A stretch of 64,000 nucleotides of DNA from Lineolata rhizophorae (Eukaryota > Ascomycota > Dothideomycetes > Lineolatales > Lineolataceae). The notes under the pieces were generated by a model. It made no database searches, had not been told where the DNA came from, and saw only the letters and a program-made list of their open reading frames with translations. Made by a program: the position numbers and the translations under genes. Shown piece after piece: positions 46,578-58,655 of the stretch. The DNA lies in the NCBI GenBank assembly GCA_010093515.1, contig MU001679.1, positions 389,474-453,473 on the forward strand, given 5' to 3'. How positions within the stretch are numbered: position 1 is the first letter of the stretch; every line of letters begins with the position of its first letter.

Positions 46578-47362
46578 GGAGAGGAGACGAGAGAAAAGGC
46601 GCTGGCTTGTGACGTAGGCAGCTCGTCTGTCGGGTCGTTTCGGCTCGGCTCGGCTTGCCGGCCTGGGGCACCCGTGGCCGCCCGCCGATGACGTGCGGAG
46701 AAGCCTCGCTATCGCAGCTTCAATCGCCGGCGTCTTGCGCCGGCTGCAGCGCGATCTGATCCGACGAGTGTTGATCTGGATGCTTGTCGATAGGGCTGGC
46801 GGGAGGGCGCCTGGGGTTGGGCTTTTCGCCCCGGCCTCTCTCGCAGACCTCTCGAGACCTGCGAGGAGAGCGGCGGCGTGCTCCCGGCCTGCAGGGAAGA
46901 GATTTGCAAAGCCCGCGGGCCAACTGACGTCTTATCAGCAGCGGTGGAAAAAGGAGCCCCGGCGGAGGGTGGGCTAGTAGGGATCAGCCGCGTCGTGACT
47001 ATCTGCTGTAGCTCGTGCTGGCGGGCAGCCGCCGGGCAGGACCCCGCCGCCGGGGCGCAGCCCTTCGTCAATCGTGCATGGGCGCGCCTGCCGGACCCAT
47101 CAAGAATCTAGACGCGTTCACTTGAAGCTTTTCTTTTTCTTCGTCCACGCCGGGACGAGCCACTCCCACACGGCCCGTCAGACTTTTAGCCCCGCTCTCC
47201 CTCGTCCTCCCAGATGGTCCGTCCCAGGCCCTTCTTCCTACAAGTATAGGCTGTCTCAACCTCCGACGACCTGCGCCCCTCCCGCTCCCTCTCAGTCCAC
47301 GTCGGATTCCTTCCCGGAACCCACCCTTTCCCGCGCCCACACTTGCTCCGCCCGCCAAGGCC
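46578..47362. promoter_or_regulatory. bidirectional upstream region ETR1/PFK
   Basis: 785 bases between divergent starts. The part near PFK is CT-rich (47200-47340), typical of strongly expressed fungal genes. Shared regulation is inferred from position only. Confidence 0.4.
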
Positions 47363-49778
47363 ATGGCTGCCGAAGATGTGCCCCCGCCGCTCGAGGGGAA
47401 GAAGCGTCGCGTCGGAGTCATGACCAGCGGCGGCGACGCCCCCGGCATGAATGGCGCCGTCCGCGCCGTCGTCCGCATGGCTATTGCCAAAGGCTGCGAG
47501 GCCTACGGCATCTACGAGGGCTACGAGGGCCTGGTCCAGGGCGGCGACATGATCAAGGAAATGCAGTGGGACGATGTCCGCGGCTTCCTGTCCGAGGGCG
47601 GCACCCTCATCGGCACCGCTCGGTGCATGGCCTTCATGGAGCGCGCCGGCCGGCTCAAGGCGGCCAAGAACATGGTGGTTCGAGGCATGGACGCCTTGGT
47701 CATTTGCGGCGGCGACGGCAGCTTGACCGGAGCGGACAAGTTCAGGGCGGAGTGGTCGGGTTTGCTCGAGGAGCTGGTCCAGACCAAGGAATTGACGCCC
47801 GAACAAACCGCACCGTTCAAGCACCTCAACATCGTCGGCCTGGTGGGCTCCATCGACAACGACATGTCTTCTACCGACGCTACGATCGGCTGCTACTCGT
47901 CCCTTGCCCGCATCTGCCAGTCCATTGACTACATCGACGCCACCGCTTTCTCCCACCAGCGGGCCTTCGTTATTGAGGTCATGGGTAGGCATTGCGGCTG
48001 GCTCGCCTTGATGGCTGGAGTCAGCTGCGGAGCGGATTTCATTTTCATTCCTGAGAAGCCTCCGAGCGAGGATTGGCAGAACGAGATGTGCAAGAAAGTA
48101 GCAAAGGTACGTCCACCCCCAGCAACTAGAGTAGGACGAGAGTGTAACAAGTGGAAATAGCAACGTAATATGGGGAAGCGGAAAACCATTGTCATTGTTG
48201 CGGAGGGTGCACACGACCAGGAGCTTCACAAGATTACGCCAGACCAGGTTAAAGATGTCCTTTCGAAAAAGCTTGGGCTGGATACCAGGATTACCACCCT
48301 GGGCCACGTTCAGCGTGGAGGAAATCCGTGCGCGTATGACCGGATGCTTTCAACGCTGCAAGGCGCTGAAGCCGTCAATGCCGTGCTTGAGGCTACGCCG
48401 GACACACCTAGCCCGGTCATCTGCATCATTGAGAACAAGATCGTTCGCAAGCCGCTTCTCGATGCCGTTGCGCTCACGAAGTCGGTCGCAGAGGCGATCA
48501 AGGCCAAGGATTTTGCCAAGGCAATGCAGCTGAGAGATGCAGAGTTTGGAGAATATCACTCGGTTTATAGGATTTCAACGGCGGCGGAATTGCCAGCTCT
48601 TATGCTTCCGCCGGAGAAGGTACGTGCCCAGCCGAGCGACAACGCTCGCTTCTAAGCCGCTGATTTGGCCCTAGCGGATGCGGATCGGCCTCATCCATGT
48701 TGGAGCGCCCGCAGGTGGCATGAACGCCGCTACGCGCGCCGCAATCGCGTACTGTTTCGCTCGTGGTCACACTCCGATCGCCCTTCACAACGGATTTCCA
48801 GGGCTTATTCGACATCACTCAGATGAACCCCTCGGCGCTGTTAGAAACATTGAATGGCTGGATTGCGAAGGCTGGGCCAGCAAGGGAGGCTCCGAAATTG
48901 GCACAAACCGCGGGCTCCCGTCGGAAGACCTGGAGACGGTTGCGTTCGTCTTTAAGAAGTACAATATTCAGGGCCTGTTCTTGATCGGCGGGTTTGAAGC
49001 GTTCACGGCAGTCAGCGAGCTCCGCAAGGGTAGGGAGCATTACAGCGCGTTCAAGATCCCCATGACTTGCCTCCCTGCCACGGTCAGCAACAACGTCCCC
49101 GGAACGGAATATTCCATTGGCAGCGACACTTGTCTTAACGCCCTGATCGACTTCTGCGACGCCTGTAGGCAGTCGGCTTCGTCGTCACGCAGGCGGGTAT
49201 TCGTGATCGAGACGCAAGGTGGAGCTTCGGGCTACGTTGCTACCATTGCGGGCCTTTCGATTGGCGCGCTGGCGGTCTACACGCCCGAGGAGGGCATCAA
49301 CATCAAGATGCTGGACAAGGACATCGACCACCTGCGCGAGACTTTCGCCAAGGACAGGGGCCAGAGCAGGGCGGGCAAGATCATCCTCAGGAATGAGAAG
49401 GCGTCCAAGACGTACACGACGGAGATCATCGCGAGCATGATCCGCGAGGAGGCCAAGGGCCGGTTCGAGGCGCGTGTCGGAGTTCCCGGTCACTTCCAGC
49501 AGGGCACGACGCCGTCGCCCATGGACCGGGTGCGAGCGGCAAGGTTCGGGGTGCGGAGCATCCAGCACCTCGAGCAGTTCTTCGGCAAGAGCAAGGACGA
49601 GATCGCGATGGACCCGATGAGCGCGTCGGTGATCGGCATCCGGGGCGCCAAGGTGCAGTTCTCGGCCATGGAGCAGACGGAGAAGTATGAGACGGACTGG
49701 AAGGACCGGCGGCCCAAGAACGAGTTCTGGCTGGGCTTCAAGGGCATCGTGGACACGCTGAGCGGTAGGCCTAAGTAA
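47363..49778 (+). CDS. pfkA: ATP-dependent 6-phosphofructokinase, fungal double-domain type
   Basis: Three exons: 47363-48106, 48161-48619, 48675-49778; introns of 54 and 55 bases; 768 residues. The N-terminal half is catalytic: [19 protein letters not shown] (residues 17-35), [10 protein letters not shown] (115-124), GSIDND with the catalytic Asp (162-167), MGRHCGWLA and GHVQRGGNP. The C-terminal half is a diverged duplicate ([42 protein letters not shown]) that in this family forms effector sites. The enzyme phosphorylates fructose-6-phosphate in cytosolic glycolysis. Codon use is strongly biased to C-ending codons, in keeping with high expression. The start at ATG 47363 (AGGCCATGGC) has a strong context. 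Confidence 0.96.
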
Positions 49779-50873
49779 GCGGTACGGCGCATGCGGGAGT
49801 GGGTGGGCGAAGAACGGGGCTCGGTAGAGCGGCGGGGGAGCGGTTGTTAGAAAGCGTGTGCGGGCGCGGTGGGCGTGATGGCAGCGGGGCGGCGCCGCAA
49901 CCTGTACTCCTTGCTACCTATCAATATCAAACGCCGTTATGAAGGCCGGCCAAGCGGCAGCGGCGGCGACGTGAGGGAGGTGGTGATGTCGAGCTGTATG
50001 CGCAGTCCGAGCGGTGCTAACGGGGCGAGGCGCGAGGAACCAGGGGCAGGCGACACGCGGATGCGGCCCCGCGCGGCGGGCAGGGCGCCGGGGGCTGGGG
50101 CGCAACCCGGGGCGCGGCCCAGCGGCCGGCGCCCGCGAATACGACGGCGCGGGCGGGCTGGGCCACATGTTTCATCCGCGCCAAACGGCCGAGGGGCCGC
50201 CTCCGCCCGCGCCCAGGCTCGCGCGCCGCCCGGGCCCTCCTCCGTGCTGTCCAAGGCCTCGCCGCGAAACAAACAGCGGCGCCGCGCCGGCATCTCTCCA
50301 AGCGCTGCCAATTGCCGCCTCAACTGCGCTCCCGCCTCAGCACGCTTCTGCGGCAGCGTCTGGCCTGGCCCTCGACCGCGTCGTTTCGTTTTGCAGCAGC
50401 TCGCAAGCCGGCTGGCCACGCTCGTTTATCCTCCCGCCCTTCCGCCACGCACCAACGCTGCGTCTGCACTGGTTGCCCCCTTCTCGACGGCGCTCCCCCC
50501 CTCGCGATCTCGCTGCTGCAGCGCACCATCCACGGCAGCCCCCTGGTTCTAGCTGATATTGCTTCAAGTCCCGGACCGCGATCCACCACCACTGCTGCTC
50601 CCACCATCCTTCCTTCCCGGCCTGCGCTGAGCTCCGTCCGCGGCGAGAGCAAAACGGTTCGCACTCCTCCGGGGTCCCGACATCGTCGTTCGGAATCATA
50701 AAATTCTTCGTACGACCTTTGACGCGGGCAAAAACGCGCACAACTCGCGTCCCCATTCCCGGCAGCTACCATACATACATACCACGCTCAACTCGTCGCG
50801 CCCTTGCTAGTACCTCTACGCACACGCCTCTCTCTCTGAAAAAGCTTCGTCCTTTCGCATTTTCGCACCGACC
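49779..50873. other. GC-rich intergenic region
   Basis: About 1.1 kb. It is very GC-rich, so long overlapping frames occur on both strands (for example 49869-50552 plus, 50320-50772 minus). None resembles a protein and they disagree in phase. The right end is CT-rich and should hold the promoter of the gene at 50874. Confidence 0.45.
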
Positions 50874-51614
50874 ATGCCGCCCGGCAAGAACTTCACGCCG
50901 CTGACGCTCGAACCCGTAAACTTCTCCCTCACCGCCGGCACCGACATCCCGCCGCCGCAGGAGTCGCCGCCGCGCCCGCCCACGCCCGGCCGCGGGCCGC
51001 TCTCCTCGCACCCGACCACCCCGGTCGAAGGGTCGTCGGGCTCCAGCCAGGCGGCCGCGCTGGCGAGCCCGTCGTCGTCGGCGGCCGCGGCCGCGGCGCC
51101 GCCACCGCCCGCATCGTCGCGCGCGGGCCGCCCCAGCGACGCCTCGGCCGGCGGCGGCGGCGCCACCAAGCGCCCGTCCTCGGTGCGCAAGTTCCTCGGC
51201 CTGCGCAGCCTGAACGTCACGTCGCCGCGCAGCCACGAGCACGCGAACCACGACTCCGCGGGCGCGATGAGCCCGCCGCCGGCGCCGCCGGCCGGCCGGC
51301 CCGGCAGCCCCAACACCGTGTCGACGGTGCAGACGGCGGCGACGGGCACGACGGCGACGGGCGGCGGTGGCGGCAGCCTCAAGCATAAGAAGAGCGCCGG
51401 CTGGTTCGGGCGCAGGGCGAGCACCATGTTCCTGCACTCGCGCGCGCTCGAGGACGCGGACGTCAAGGAGAACGGGGCTGGTGGGGCGGGAGCTGGGGGC
51501 GAGCCGCAGAGGAAGGGCCCGCCGCCGCCGACGCTGCCGGAGTTGGGGAGCTTGGCGAAGGGAGGGGATGGCGGGAGTTTGGGCGGCGGGGATCTGTTTA
51601 AGGATATAAAGTGA
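50874..51614 (+). CDS. Ser/Pro/Gly/Ala-rich protein of unknown function
   Basis: Single-exon frame of 246 residues. It is low in complexity and disordered, with two conserved-looking basic islands: KRPSSVRKFLGLRSLN (about residues 97-112) and KHKKSAGWFGRRAST (about residues 172-186). This layout recurs in uncharacterised ascomycete proteins I have seen, where the islands are the only conserved parts. The basic hydrophobic islands could bind membrane or partner proteins, but this is a guess. GC content exceeds 70 percent by eye. A 325-codon frame on the opposite strand is a composition artefact. A distinct TAG-free start lies at ATG 50874 (ACCATGCC, good context). Confidence 0.65.
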   Translation: MPPGKNFTPLTLEPVNFSLTAGTDIPPPQESPPRPPTPGRGPLSSHPTTPVEGSSGSSQAAALASPSSSAAAAAAPPPPASSRAGRPSDASAGGGGATKRPSSVRKFLGLRSLNVTSPRSHEHANHDSAGAMSPPPAPPAGRPGSPNTVSTVQTAATGTTATGGGGGSLKHKKSAGWFGRRASTMFLHSRALEDADVKENGAGGAGAGGEPQRKGPPPPTLPELGSLAKGGDGGSLGGGDLFKDIK

Positions 51615-52491
51615 CCGGGGTGAGGGCTGAATGTGGGCATGTGCGTGTGTGTGGAGGGTGTAGGAGAAGGGGGACACGGAAAAGAAAGATCGAAGATGAG
51701 AATGTTTGGAATTGGAAAGCAGGGAGTGTTTCTGCTGTGTCAATTTTGGAGAAAAAGCTTGGAGATTTTGGAATCTTTCGTATGATGCGCTTTGGTATTT
51801 ATGATTTCCGTCACTTTACTTTTTACATTGAGCCCTTTATTCGCTTCTTCCCTCCTCTTTCCTTTTATTTTCGTGCCTCTGTTCTGGGATCTTGCTTCTG
51901 TAAGTTCCGATATCTTCGTTGCACAGCCGGGAGAAGTCCTGGAAGAGGACCCTGTCTGCTACGTGCTGTATGTATACCCCCTCGTCTGGTTGGAGAATGA
52001 AGTTGCAGAGAAGGCTACAGGCTTCTGTTCACGTGTATGACGTTGCTTCGACGGTTTTCCAGTACCTTTTTTTTTTTTTTTTGTTTGTCGTTTTCTGCTC
52101 GAGTCAGACACCACCGGACAGCTGTCGTCTTTCTTATATTGTATATAGTGTATCCGTTATCCGGTTGGTGCGTTCCACACGAAATTGAGAGTGCCCTGTT
52201 TTATTAGAAGGCCTGCTGACATAGAGACGGTTATCCTGTGCTCATGCGATTGCCCAGTGAGTACTCGTACCAGGGAATCCCTTTTGATGTAATGAGCTTT
52301 CGTTTCACTAACGTCACGCGCCTATAGGATATGATTTTGCGGGGTTCAATATATGGTCCCTGACATATAATAGGTGCTTATCTCATTCTAGGGTATTCCC
52401 CGCCCACTAGAACACTATTCTTCTGAGATTAATTTCCATACACAATGCTTTCCTTCATTTTTGAAACGCGAGTGGGGCTATAGCTTTTCTT
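51615..52491. other. convergent intergenic region
   Basis: About 880 bases between the 3' ends of the Ser/Pro-rich gene and ISN1. It contains a T-run (52066-52083). No gene supported. Confidence 0.45.
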
Positions 52492-54157
52492 TTACACCTT
52501 TTTTCTCTCGGCCAGCTCACCCAGCTCTTCCATCTCGTCGAGCAGCCCGACCGTCTCGGCAGGACTAGCAATCCATGCCGTAGTGCATGCCATGCGCGCC
52601 TTGAAATCGTTAGCGCCTGCGGACAGGAATTGGTCCCCGACGTGCAGCGTTTTAGAACCAGCAATACCGCCGAAGTACCTCTGGCACACCAGCACGCCCC
52701 AAGACTTGTCACCAATGTCGACGAAGACATCGTTGCCGCCGTTAAAAGCGCAGAAAGGGAGGCGGCGGCCCACGTCTGATACCTCCTGTTTTTGGACGGA
52801 GAAAGTCAGGGTGAATCGAAAGCAGAATTAAGAGCACTTAATTGAACGGAAGGTTTTCATACGAGGATCTTCTGCGTCACCAGCACCGTCTCCTCGAGCT
52901 GTTCGCGGGCAAACTTCTTCCCGTCTTTGGGGATGATGCCGACGGCGCGCTCCTTCCGTATCAACTGGGCATCTAGGTGCATGTTGGCGATGCAGTCTCG
53001 CAGCGCCCCCTCGGCCACGTCGAGCAATGTGCCAATGTCGGCCTCCTGCCAAGCGACCATCTCTTTGAGCAGCCACTCGCGGCGCGGCACGTGCTCGAGC
53101 AAGGCCTCGGCGCCGTCCGAGTACCTGAACAGGAAGTTGCTCTCGCCGCCGAGCACGATGAGGTTGTTACGCAGAGGCGGCGGCAGGGCCGACACGTGGA
53201 TGGCGTCGAGTAGGCCGTGCAGGCGGTCGTAGTAGCGGCGGGCTTCGGTGTAGCCGGCGGCCGTGACAATGCCGACGCGGGTGCCCCGCTGCAGCAGCCG
53301 CAGGATGCGCGGGATGACGGCGTTCTCGTCCGTGAGGCTGGCGCCGTCGTCGTACAGCGTCACGTCGCCGTCGAAGGTGATGAGCTCGATGGGGCCAGAG
53401 CGCACAAGCGACGTCACCTGCGCTGTGTTGAGGATGAGCCGGATGTCGTTGAACGAGGGCGGGACGAAGCGGCGCGACGAGATGTGCCGGCGGGCGTCCT
53501 GATAGACGAAGGCGTCGTGCAGAGCCAATGGGGTGAAAAAGTTGGACACCGAGGGCACGATGAGTTTAAGTTTGGAGCGGTGCGCTGCCCCGGCGTTTTG
53601 ATGGGCGACTTGTGGAATTGGCCGAGTGCGTGAGTCTCCTGCTTGTGGTTCGAGATGTCCATCAATGAAAACATAAGGGTAGTTGGACGCACTGTGGTCA
53701 TTTATCATCTCTTCTACATCGCGCATGATCTCAGCGTAGCGCCGGTGGGCGTTCATTGCCATTTGGTCATGGGTCTCTCGATGCGGCTCGAAGACGGCCG
53801 TCGGCTGGGAGTGCAGGATAAAGGGTACCGCCAGTAGGCCCTAAATGTGGCGGGTGAATATGGTGTGTTCAACGAGCGACGGCTCGAGGTGCAAAACTTG
53901 CCTTGATCCATTCTATCTACAAATTGTCAGTCCAGAACGAGACGCAAGAGCTAGCAGGCGATCGAGAAGGGATTGATACCAATTGGTCTCGTCGGTGAGA
54001 CTGGGAAAATATGTCAGAGAAGTTAATGGTACCGGAAGGAAATCGAAGGGGTGCAACTTGAGATCACACCTTGAGTGCGTCTGTCCAGTGTCAGTAAACT
54101 GAAGCTTTTCGAGGTGCTAGCTCATATCTTACATTCAACCCTGTACCTGGTGGTCAT
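52492..54157 (-). CDS. ISN1: IMP-specific 5'-nucleotidase
   Basis: Six exons: 54157-54133, 54080-54070, 54000-53980, 53916-53902, 53840-52863, 52785-52492; 447 residues, the usual length. The first four exons are only 25, 11, 21 and 15 bases, and together encode MTTRYRVEYALKSHRRDQLI followed by EWIK. Intron 4 (53901-53841) is GC-AG (AAG/GCAAGT). Exon 5 carries LLAVPFILHSQPTAVFEPHR, PSVSNFFTPLALHDAF and the HAD nucleophile motif FDGDVTLYDDG (Asp181, Asp183). The C-terminal exon has FCAFNGGNDVFVDIGDKSWG. The enzyme removes phosphate from IMP to give inosine in the cytosol. It is divergent from MED17, with 470 bases between the starts. Confidence 0.93.
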
Positions 54158-54627
54158 GATGGCCAAAATCTGTCTGCCGAGCTAGCGAGTGGCTGGCGGC
54201 TTGCAGATTGTGTCTAGAGCATTATACGGCAAGCTCGAGTGGACGAGCTCAATTTTAGTTCTGTCACATGGACTCCCCGCCTGGAGCCCGCTTCTGGCCT
54301 AGCCAGGGACGCTTTTGTGGGCTCGAGAAAGATCTGGCGAGCGGAACGACGCCATGAGCACAGGTGGCGCCGGCGAGCTGTTATCGATAGGCTCCGCATC
54401 CGGGGGTGCCGGGGAGTAGATCCCAGGCCCTTCGGCTGCCCTTGCCTGTCGCGGTCGGCTGCAATGCCCGGCGACGCCCACCCGCCGCGCTGCAGAGCTT
54501 GCTCCGCTCCGCGCGTGTCGCGCACTCTCCCTTGACACGGAAATGCGAAAGACGCTACCCCACCCTCTGCGCGCCCGAAAGCGATCGACAACTGTGCCTT
54601 AGCTCGGGCGCGTGCCCTACCTCCGCC
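54158..54627. promoter_or_regulatory. bidirectional upstream region ISN1/MED17
   Basis: 470 bases between divergent starts, GC-rich. Two apparent short frames here are not supported. Confidence 0.4.
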
Positions 54628-56620
54628 ATGGCAAGTCTCGACCCATCGTCCTTCACTCTGTCGCTGCGGCCCAAGGGCGCGCAAGGCGCGGACGACGAAC
54701 CGGTCGCCAGGCTTGTCGAGCGCATATACGAAGAACGAGGGCATTTCCGAAATGTTACCGAAGACAGTCTCCAGGCCGAGATTGAAGCACAGGAGCGGGG
54801 TGAGGCGTCTTCTTCTGTGGGCGACGATGGCGATGGCGAAACGGTCGCGGACGACAAGAGAAAACGAGAGGAGCTGGTCAGCGCAAAAGTGGAGATGCTC
54901 AAGCAGCTTGGGTACGGTGGCAGCATCACGTCTTTTGTTTATCAGAGTTTCCCAGCTACTAACTTGTGGTAGGAGCGCTGCCAACGAAGCTCTCACGGCC
55001 CTAGACTTCGTTTCTTTACTGGAGTCCAGAGCCGCGCCCCAGCAAGCTATGAAATCCATGTCTCCCCTTCTCCAACAGCTGGTTCCGACCGGCTCCCTAG
55101 GGTTCGACAAATGGCAGATGCCGCCGCCAGACCCGGCGAAGCAGAGAAAAGATGAAGCTGTGTCGCACGGCTGGCGCGCCCAGAACTTGGAGTCATCAGC
55201 GGACTCGTTGCTAAAGGCCGCCTCAAGGCTGGAAAGCGAGGTCAAGAAAGAGACCAGGTACTGGGAGCAAGTCCTGTCCATAAAAGAAAAGGGATGGCCA
55301 GTTTCCCGTGTTCCGCAAGAGAAACATATGCTAGGTGTTCATTTTGGGTTCGGAGAAGCTGCACCATACTTCAGACAACGCGGGTTCTCCCCGCTGCGAC
55401 GAAATGCAGATGGTGGTATCGAGTTCGACCCAACCCTAACGGATAGCCCCAAAGCTTTGCGTGTGCGAATAGTGGAGAATGGTGAGATTAGAGGAACATC
55501 CCAAATTCCAACACTGGTTGGAGCCATGGATCCCTCCATCGATGAATTGATTCGGCGCGCAAAGGATTCTCTCTTTGAGCAAGAATTGCACCATGAGATC
55601 TTGCTGGAAACTTGGCAGCTTCTTCCATACAATGTAACCGTAAAGGACTCCGCAATCAACGTACCGCTCGGATCTCCAGACTCCTTAACACGTTCGCATG
55701 GGGCGTCGACGCTGGGCGCAGGTAGAAGCATTCGCTTGGATCTCGTCGCAATCGAACAAGAGCTACCGGAAATTTCAAGCAATGCTGAGGACCCTCTCGC
55801 AGAAGAGATTGCATGCGTTTTGAGACTTCTACTTGCGGAAACGCACCGTCAAAGGCTACTCCAGAAATCCGAGCCGCCACCGCCTCTTTCGGATAAAAGA
55901 AGGCCTGCGATTGAGGCTACGATTCTTCGCCCAATCCTTAGTCATTTCTATCATATGAATGCATCTCATTCTATCCTTCAACATATGGAGAGTTTATCAA
56001 AGGCTCTCAATAGGGCTGGAATGGCTTGCAAGTTTGCCATCTCCACAGAGTATGGCTTGCCAGACCTATCGCTTCCTGGCTTGCGAAGGAATACTAAGCT
56101 ATCTGCCGGAGATAAACTCATAAGGAGTCTCCGCGGTCCCATATTCTCCCTAAGTTCTTTTTCTCTCCCGTCATCCGCAAGCGTGGAGTCGAAAGACATC
56201 ACAATTGCTATCCGAACCCACATTTCAGCGCAGTCCTTCGGGACAGAATATGCTCTTCACGTTCCTGCTTCTATTTCAAAGATATTGCGACCTGATGAAG
56301 ATGAGAGCACATCATCTCCGTCTCGTTTCATGTTCACCTCAGGATCGGAAGCTTGCGAGTACCTGGATTTCTTGCTCTCGCTAGATGTGGCGCATTTTGT
56401 CGTATCGAAGTACAAGGACACTTTGGCGGGTGTTGATTACGTACCTGAAGCCGAAAATAACAAGGCAAGGTTGAAAGTTGAGTTTTCTGAGGGCAGGTTA
56501 AACCTTGCATGGGTACGGAAAGGAAAGTCTATGAACACGAAAAAGGTGGTGTGGGCTCCGGAAGGCGGGGAAGTCAGGAGCTTGAAACAAGTGTTGCGCG
56601 AAGTGTTGGATGACACCTAA
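54628..56620 (+). CDS. MED17: Mediator complex subunit 17
   Basis: Two exons, 54628-54911 and 54973-56620 (intron GTACGG..GGTAG, 61 bases), 643 residues. Fungal Med17 (Srb4) features in order: MASLDPSSFTLSLRPKG start with an acidic segment; NEALTALDFVSLLESR; the helix AAPQQAMKSMSPLLQQLVPTG with SLGFDKW; RYWEQVLSIKEKGWPVSRVP; FGFGEAAPYFRQRGFSPLRR; and the C-terminal HRQRLLQKSE and ILRPILSHFYHM region. Med17 is the central scaffold of the Mediator head module and contacts RNA polymerase II and TFIIH in the nucleus. The start at 54628 (GCCATGGC) is clear. Confidence 0.92.
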
Positions 56621-56823
56621 GCCATGTAAGATAGGCAAAAATGATGTAGAAGTTTTTGACCATCGTTGCATAGGTAGGCATTACTGAGCGATCGTTGTCA
56701 CGTGACAGCCAACTATGACTTCTTGATTGGATTCCTGAAGGAGGTGCTTTCCAACCGGATTGCTGTACCTCACTTCCACGCAACTTCAGTAAACATCCAT
56801 GCGATGAAAACATACAAGGCACC

Positions 56824-57591
<768 letters not shown>

Positions 57592-57886
57592 ACTATGCTA
57601 CGGTCGTGGAGGAGCACGGAGAATGTCATCCAATATTTTTATTTTCGACCAACAGACTAGTATTTCAAGATACCAATTTACTTTTACAGCCGATGAGTAA
57701 TCCAGGGGTATAATTGATCCAAAAGCACAACCAATATGCTATCTGAGCATAAAACCGTTGAATTGCACCCTGAAGAAGCGGAGATGAACATGATGAGTGG
57801 TGCATGACCAGAATATCGCCCCCTTAGACAATTCTAACCACCGCACTCCCATAATATCTTTACAGTACGATCGAATGTCTGAGAAA

Positions 57887-58305
57887 CTATAGTACGCCGT
57901 CCGGTTCACCAGGTAATCGCTCAACGCGCTTCTGCTCCCACTCGTCCAGGTTTTGATCGGCAAGTCTCTGTAGCAGTGCCAATCAGCTTAGTCGCACGCA
58001 AACAAGACTCGCTTTCATGTTTTCCACGCCAGAGAACTCACAAAGTACTCTTCCCGAATGTCCACCTTTCGTCTGTTCTTCCCTAGGCCCATTGCTTCTT
58101 CCTGGGTTACTTGACGGACTTTGTTGTCGTAGTGCTCGTATCGAACAGCGGTTGCAGGCGTGAGGATGAAGCTCCCAGCCACAATTGTGAGGACGAAGGG
58201 GAGGCCGAAAAGGAGGAAGGGGTGCCTCGGGAGCTGACGTCGGTAGGCTGCTCCGGCGGTGTTGGAGCTTTGAGCATAGTATTTGTTTCTCGGAAAGGTC
58301 GGCAT
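57887..58305 (-). CDS. COX16: cytochrome c oxidase assembly protein COX16
   Basis: Two exons, 58305-58042 and 57967-57887 (intron GTGAGT..ACAG, 74 bases), 114 residues. A basic N-terminus is followed by RRQLPRHPFLLFGLPFVLTI, a single membrane segment (about residues 30-48), then the conserved TPATAVRYEHYDNKVRQVT, GKNRRKVDIREEYF/RLA and the terminal EWEQKRVERLPGEPDGVL. Family members sit in the mitochondrial inner membrane and help insert or metallate Cox1/Cox2. The Met at 58305 is chosen by comparison with the family start (MPxFPxxK); the frame is open 30 codons further up. It is convergent with TAD2. Confidence 0.94.
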
Positions 58306-58655
58306 AGTGCTATTTGTGAAGTACTGAGAGCGCTCTATCGGCATCAAACACCTGTACTGCCTAAGGCTGTATGGACCAGGTGATAGAGACCGCACTTTGG
58401 CAATTGGCGTCGTGGCGTGGACGGGATAGGACTAGGCGAGGCCATCACCAAATGCACATTTGCATCGGAGGGGTCCGGGCTAGTGTTAGCACATTCAACA
58501 CGTGATCGCGTACTTATACGACGCGCTGTGGCCCCACCAGGCGCGTACCCGCTCCTTCCTCCGCAGCCTCGTCCGGCAGTTTGTTCCCCGGTCCATGCGG
58601 TGGCCGTGAGAGCCAGGATGCCGAACTGCTTTCTCATCTTCAACCTTCGTCCACC
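58306..58655. promoter_or_regulatory. bidirectional upstream region COX16/ATR-type kinase
   Basis: 350 bases between divergent starts, so any promoter elements must be shared or interleaved. No specific site claimed. Confidence 0.4.

Noticed and set aside
49869-50772. Several overlapping long frames between PFK and the gene at 50874
   Set aside because: They overlap in different frames and both strands in very GC-rich DNA, with no common family signal.
50766-51743. 325- and 274-codon minus-strand frames opposite the Ser/Pro-rich gene
   Set aside because: Composition artefact of GC-rich DNA; Arg-rich translation; the plus strand has the better start context and the two conserved-looking basic islands.
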